Part shown: one piece after another, positions 58,678 through 64,000 of the stretch
Layout: every line of letters begins with the position of its first letter
How positions within the stretch are numbered: position 1 is the stretch's first letter
NCBI GenBank assembly: GCA_034440615.1
Contig: JAOTOM010004827.1
Location: 317,001 to 381,000 of the forward strand
Direction: 5' to 3'
Length of the DNA stretch: 64,000 nucleotides
DNA from: Ashinkailepas kermadecensis
Lineage: Eukaryota > Arthropoda > Thecostraca > Neolepadidae
Made by a program: the position numbers and the translations under genes
Notes under the pieces: generated by a model
What the model was told of the DNA's origin: nothing
The model's input: the letters and a program-made list of their open reading frames with translations, nothing else
The model's database searches: none

Positions 58678-61371
58678 CAAAACCAATGCCGAACGGAAAA
58701 GAAACCGAGCAAATTAACGCACACTCCCAGATGAGTTATTATAGGTTTGTATTGCAAAGCTTAGTGCTAACTGACCAGCTAGGTGTTTAGCTTACCGTAA
58801 ACCATTGTTAGATTCATTGTATCCTCATTCTCATCCTGGCGGCCTTAGTTTCGCCGCACAAGATAGGAACACAAGATGATATATCTTTGCCAAGGTTCGC
58901 AAAACACGTGATTTCTAGCTGAAAATACGAGGTGTGAAGGAATGACGCTAAGAGTTGAGCACACTTGAGGGCGCAAAACTGGAGAGCTTATTGGACGAGA
59001 ATATATATATATATCAATCTGTTACTTCGTACCGCGTCTTACTTTGCCTGTCAATCGAATGACGGAGAAGTTATTATGCGTGACCCAACGATACAAAAAC
59101 ATCTTAGCTTAATGGCAGCTTACTAATAATGTTACATATGGCTTACATTGAGCATTCTATGGTGGGAACTATTTGGGTTAAACGATATGTCATGAGGAAA
59201 AGTATGATATTCATGGTAGATTGTTGAGCTTCAAAGACACAGCTGCTGAATATGGTAATTTGACGTACATTTTGTAGAGCTCTATGCCAGGTGCTATCAA
59301 TCTGAAAGTAATGCTAGCGTTCGCCAATCAAATGCACATATTATCGAATGCCATCCAATGTGGGGGCCGGTTGTACTGTAATCATCAACAAATAACGCCG
59401 CATGGGTCCTGTTTGTCACCGACCAAATGCAGCACCCGCAACATCTCAGCAGAAACAAACGAATGTCTGTTTTAAATTAAATGTCGCATTGTCTCTGAAC
59501 AAACATGGTTGCTGCTTGCGAACGACGCTCCAAGTTCTCGGACGAGAGAGCAAATTACTCTCTAAAGATGCGGTAAAAAAGAACAGTTCTCTGCCAGCGG
59601 CTCTGGTAAATAGCATTATGCAGCCGCAGTACCTTAGCCCATGTTATAATCTGAGATCGATGGACTGCTGCAAGTTCAGTCCTAGTTGATGCGCTTGGGA
59701 ACCATATGCTGGTCCAGTCCAGGAGCAGAGTTGCGTCCGCCTTGGGCCACAAGTTACACAAGTTAGGAGTGTTGAAGCGTACTGCGAAGTACATTGCGGT
59801 TTAGGAGGGAGATTGGCAACGAAGCTGGTGTTGCGAATTACACCTTGTGACAACATCTAGGCGACAGTTGGCGTTGTAAGGTATGAAAGTGATGTAAATG
59901 GAGAATAAGTACACAACTTCACCACAACTGTTCGGGTGGCAAATGCAATGCCTGCCTGACCATGTTTGTAAGGTAAGGAGGTCGGTGATTCCTTTTAGGG
60001 GGAAGGGGGAGACTTTAGGGAAGGGGCGGTCCGCCCATGTAAGGCACTAAGGCTCACCTGAGTAGAGCTGGGAAGTATTTTTGTATGCTATTTTCGTGCA
60101 AATGATGCTTTCATCCACTGGAAAATAGGAAAGTTGAAAAACTGGAAACAAATATGCGTTGGTGACTCGTAATTATAATGAAAATTAAAGTTCACATTTA
60201 TATCTTAGCTTCAAAACAGCTCTATCACCGGTCCGCAAAGGCATGCCTCTGGCAAATATCGCCATATATTGCGATTTCGTTTCATAACAAGCGCAAGGAA
60301 ATGCGGCCTTTTTGGAGTTGTGTCCAGTCCTGGGTACTAATACTAAAGTCCATTTTACTCTTAATGGAGATCGCTGTGTGAGAGACACTTTTGAGGTACA
60401 TTGGGCTATGTTTTGCACAAAAATGTTCCCATTGATTCGTGAAAATAAGGGAATGTGCGGAATTGTGGGGCAGAAGCAAGTTACCCACCCACCCACTTAG
60501 GTAGGTACTAGAAGTAGCAAATACCAGAACCGAAAGCCCAACGAGGAAGCCTGTTAGTGACCAGTGGGCTCTTAATGGGCTTTGATGTGATGCTTAGTCA
60601 TCTCTGTAAATTCCATGCATTCACTAGCGTTTCCAGGACGGACATATTATATCAGTCAAGCCAACAAAAAAAACAGCCTGCTTTGGAGCAAACTTGTTCT
60701 TCAATCTCAAATTATGCAAAACCTAGTTGCATTTTATGAAAGTGTTGCTCCGAGCTCATGCTTAGGTACCTAGTTAGGCACCTACTAAGCTTTCCAAATC
60801 GAAGGAATTTGAAAATTTGTGAGAATTAGTTTTTACTTTGCCGTACCAAACGACTCAAAAAACTTTTAGAGTGCACAATGCATGCAATTTGGGAAATATA
60901 TAGAAGAAACCCCTAGGGCACTTTTGGTTACACAAAAATGTGTTTTCAGCGTCTTGATGTAATACAAAAATTAAATACATATCTTTGGGAAATACAAACA
61001 TTTTTTTGACAAGCACTTCAAGTTGTACTTATGTCTCAATAAGCAGTCATTTCATGAATAAAAGAAGGTATTATTGTGCTTTAAGATGGTAGCAAGACAA
61101 GTTTTCTTTTACACGCATTTGCCTCCTTTATGGAGGAAACAAATTGGTTATGTTTGGTTAGGTTGTTAGGTTTTTTCCCTAGTTCGAATATTTTTTTATT
61201 ATTTCTTTTAACTTTGGAACTGATTATTTTTCTTCCAAAGCAGCTGATGTTAGGTTGGGCTATGTTGGGCTATGTTTTTTAATCATTAGTCTTCACAAAA
61301 TAAATTGCTCAACATTTTTCTACTTTAATTTGTTGAATTTTTCTTCTTCTCAAAAGTGAGGTTAGTCTAGG

Positions 61372-61418
61372 TTAGTTAGTTAGTTATTTGAGTTTAAGGG
61401 CGCTTCGACCATTAGTCT
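61372..61418 (-). mobile_element. Short fragment of the second interspersed repeat
   Basis: GTTAGTTAGTTATTTGAGTT, AAGGGCGCTTCGACCATTAG; only the end module is left. Confidence 0.45.
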
Positions 61419-61596
61419 AGGTTAGGTTACGTTACGTTGCATTTTTTTCTCATTTTTAAACATCTTTTTATGCTATTTTATCTAACTCAAAGCCACCTTT
61501 TTGGTGTTATTTAGCTCACAACCTGAAAAGCAAGCATTTGCACAGAAAATGAGTGGTCCCTTCATCCTAGTCACATTAATAAGCATTGCTATATAT

Positions 61597-61597
61597 A

Positions 61598-61686
<89 letters not shown>

Positions 61687-61689
61687 TGG
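61597..61689. repeat. (TA)n microsatellite
   Basis: About 45 TA units with a CATA break. Confidence 0.95.
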
Positions 61690-61756
61690 ATATATATGCA
61701 TAAGCCTTGTGGGTTTATGGAAGAATAAGCCTACAAGGTAAACTTCGTAAACCTGT

Positions 61757-61958
61757 ACGTATGCATGCATGCACGTATATATGCATGTATGCATGCATGT
61801 ATGAATGTGTATATGTACATATGTGCATACGTATCTATGTATTTATGTACATACGTATGTATGTATGTATGTATGTATCTATCTATCTGCCTATCTATCC
61901 ATCTATCTATCTATCCATTTATCTATCCATCCATCTATCTATCCATCTGTCTATCTAA
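61757..61958 (+). repeat. (ATGC)/(ATGT)n passing into (TATC)n
   Basis: GTATGCATGCATG and GTATGTATGT units, then CTATCTATC and CATCCATC units. Confidence 0.9.
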
Positions 61959-63128
61959 TTCGGCCAAATGGTCCGTGGAACTTGATCTAGAAACGATGAG
62001 AACCTCCTTTCAGACCAATGGCATGGATACATCAAAGCGTTTACAAACTAAAAAAAAGCACATAATGACTTCACAATTTCCTGCTATGGTTTGTGCCTTT
62101 CTTCACAAACACAAAGGTACCGCCAGCTTCCGTGTGCTTGGCGAGGTTATTAGACCGCAGGAAGTGCATGTTTACCAACCGAGAGGCGCAGAGCGGCTAC
62201 CTACATCTGTCAGAGATAATCTCACTCGCCAACAGATTGTTCTACGAAGCGCAATCTCAATGGCATGGCCTCCGAAGGCATGCGATTCACATGGAGGCGC
62301 GTCCGGTGGAGCAGTGCACCCAACAGAGAGATGGCTCAGAGGTCACGATCCTGCGTCCCACGTCGTGAAGCGTGCATGGAATCTCCAGCACATCGTTTTC
62401 GCGATGGCGGCATGCACTCGAATTGAGTCTCCAGGCTGCCTGGCGCCGTGACCCCGATCGGGCGTACTATAGCCACCGGGTGCAGGTCAAAAAGTGGTGC
62501 CAATTTGTACAGCTATGTCAGCAGTCGAGCGTGCCAAATTACAATGGGGTCGGTCGCCAACAACTGGCATCACCAGCATGGCCGATAGGCGTGCATTGCG
62601 CAACCGGGCATCACAGCGTTCCCCGCCGACAGGCTACATGCTCGGGGCTCATTAACTCGCGCTCTCTCGCCGCGATACTATCGGACGAGCCGACCGCAAA
62701 CCGACCGGCTGAAGCGAAACACGCGAGTCATCGTGACTGCAGACGGCGCCGACGCGGTCAGCGCGCGACCACCCAGTGACCGTCGAGACGTCAGCTGGGT
62801 CAAACGTCGCGCCGAGCCGGCGTCTGGCGCGGCGCGGCCGCGCACCACTTCTGCCGCATTCCCGCCGAGAAGACGCGCCGGGCAGTGGGCGGGCGCGCCT
62901 TCTCGGTGGCAATAATGCGGCAGAAATGGTGTTCCGGCGAGCGGTCGGCGCGCGCTGCGTCTGCCTTGGGAGCGGTCGCAGAGGGCGCGAGTGTACCCGG
63001 GGTCGCGTTGTTTGGCAACTGCGAACAGTTGCTGCTTCGAGGGCCGCCGCGGGCGGTACTAAAGACCGGTACATTGTGGAAGCTCGGCGGCTGGGGAGGG
63101 TGCACCAGGCACGGTGACTGGAGACAAC

Positions 63129-63191
63129 CTGCGGCCAGGTGGGTCTCCCAGTACCACGGGCCCACAGAATATGGATCAAGCGGAGCTGCTC
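63129..63191 (-). CDS. Exon 1 (first seen) of an unrecognised minus-strand gene
   Basis: A 63-nt internal exon read on the minus strand. It follows a pyrimidine-rich stretch and an AG (acceptor ..CACCAAG), with a second possible AG six bases further in that keeps the same phase. It ends at CAG/GTTGTC, a usable but weak donor. It starts with two bases that complete a codon and ends with one base (phase 1 on both sides). The frame reads AAPLDPYSVGPWYWETHLAA, rich in Pro, Trp and Tyr. The final G joins AC of exon 2 to make Asp, giving ..THLAADEYTK.., which reads as continuous protein. The product is not recognised. The exon is short, so the support is the phase match plus the protein-like junction rather than its own length. 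Upstream exons must lie beyond the window or were missed in the repeats at 63.4-64 kb. Confidence 0.6.
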
Positions 63192-63425
63192 CTTGGTGAG
63201 CGGGGACGTGCAGATAGAGATGAGAAGAGGGGGTGTCGTTGTCCCAGGTGAGGCAGAGTGGCTTCTAGATGGTGTGTTCACGGAACCAGATAAGATACAT
63301 TTGTGAATGGAAAATGTTCACACATCACAGCGACTCGTGGCGGGCGCAGATGACCTGAGGTGAACTGGTGTGTCCAGGACAGCGCAACCCTTGGAGAGAA
63401 CGATATGTCGCACTCTTAGATAAGC

Positions 63426-63735
63426 CAACTCGGGTCACGTAGCCAGATGTCCGGCTGAAGGTAGTCAACCTCCCGGCACCACGGGCTGACCGACTGCGGC
63501 TCAACTCGGGTCAGGGAGCCAGATGACCGGCTGAAGGTAGTCAACCTCCCGGCACCACGGGCTGACCGACTGCGGCTCAACTCGGGTCAGGGAGCCAGAT
63601 GACCGGCTGTAGGTAGTCAACCTCCCGGCACCACGGGCTGACCGACTGCGGCTCAACTCGGGTCAGGGAGCCAGATGACCGGCTGAAGGTAGTCAACCTC
63701 CCGGCACCACGGGCTGACTGACTGCGATTCGATGC
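63426..63735 (+). repeat. 76-bp minisatellite, four copies
   Basis: Starts at 63426, 63502, 63578 and 63654. The unit holds CAACTCGGGTCAGGGAGCCA and AGGTAGTCAACCTCCCGGCA. It lies just upstream (in gene direction) of exon 1. Confidence 0.95.
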
Positions 63736-63779
63736 ACTCACACCGCCATTTCGGAAAGGCTCCATCAGCTCAGGTTGGC

Positions 63780-64000
63780 CAGAAAACCTGACCGGACCGC
63801 CGGCGAGCTGGAGCTGGGGCTGGGGCTGGGTAGAAGCGGTCCCAAGTCACGGCTGACCAGTTCAGCTCGGCGGCGCCACACCAACCCGACAGAGTACCTG
63901 CGGGCTGGGGGCTGGGGGCTGGGGGCTGGGGCAGGATCACGGCTGACCAGTTCAGCCCGGCGGCGCCACACCAACCCGACAGAGTACCTGCGGGCTGGGG
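63780..64000 (+). repeat. ~110-bp tandem repeat running off the window
   Basis: Two copies of a unit with GCTGACCAGTTCAGCYCGGC, GGCGCCACACCAACCCGACA and a GGGGCT run of variable length. The array is cut by the window end. Confidence 0.85.

Larger units (their letters stand above)
58413..63128. other. Intron between exons 1 and 2
   Basis: Ordinary AT-rich sequence with microsatellites at 61.6-61.96 kb and a GGTTAGGTTACGTTACGTT stretch near 61.43 kb. The GC-rich part at 62.7-63.1 kb has an inverted repeat around TCCCGCCGAGAAGACGCGCC and its partner at ~62895-62910. Confidence 0.5.

Noticed and set aside
61425..61445. Telomere-like GGTTAGGTTACGTTACG
   Set aside because: Only two or three irregular units; too short to call an interstitial telomere.

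Overview
This window reads as nuclear DNA from an animal, probably an invertebrate. It has no compact or operon-like gene arrangement. The coding signal is a few short, well-bounded exons separated by introns of 5-26 kb. The rest is tandem minisatellites, (TA)n, (CA)n and (CT)n microsatellites, tRNA-derived SINEs and decayed transposable elements. An arthropod such as a crustacean would fit, but the sequence does not settle the taxon. No prokaryotic, viral, rRNA or functional tRNA gene was seen. Most long open frames are read-through of tandem arrays and are not listed as genes.

The main gene lies on the minus strand and crosses most of the window. Four exons (63191-63129, 58412-58002, 32687-32586 and 27687-27467) each have an AG acceptor and a GT donor. 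Their phases match at all three junctions (all phase 1), giving about 265 codons of continuous frame. I do not recognise the protein. Exon 2 holds a run of 16 cysteines at exact four-residue spacing, built on a 12-bp DNA repeat. Possible further exons are at 42793-42701 (a symmetric phase-1 cassette) and 21669-21624 (phase-0 start, as exon 4 requires). The first and last exons were not found. Directly after the exon 4 donor the intron holds a 30-bp minisatellite that repeats the donor motif about six more times.

The mobile fraction includes seven copies of a ~165-bp tRNA-derived SINE, several with clear target-site duplications, and three fragments of a second short repeat with a related (GTTA)/(GGTT) end. 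At 54.36-55.23 kb a decayed GIY-YIG endonuclease frame lies between ~98-bp inverted repeats about 95% identical, as expected for a relic of a Penelope-like element. There is also a pair of ~270-bp dispersed repeats at 34.5 and 40.15 kb and a fold-back element at 38.9-39.1 kb.

Layout: 0-16 kb is dominated by minisatellites (units of 19, ~21, 39, 101, ~34 and ~73-78 bp) and five SINEs. 16-27 kb is mostly featureless with microsatellites, an AT-rich degenerate repeat and a possible exon. 27.2-33.2 kb holds exons 4 and 3, the donor array, a 49-bp satellite and a SINE. 34-46 kb is repeat- and transposon-rich with two weak coding candidates. 46-64 kb holds a SINE, the Penelope-like relic, exons 2 and 1 and several minisatellites.
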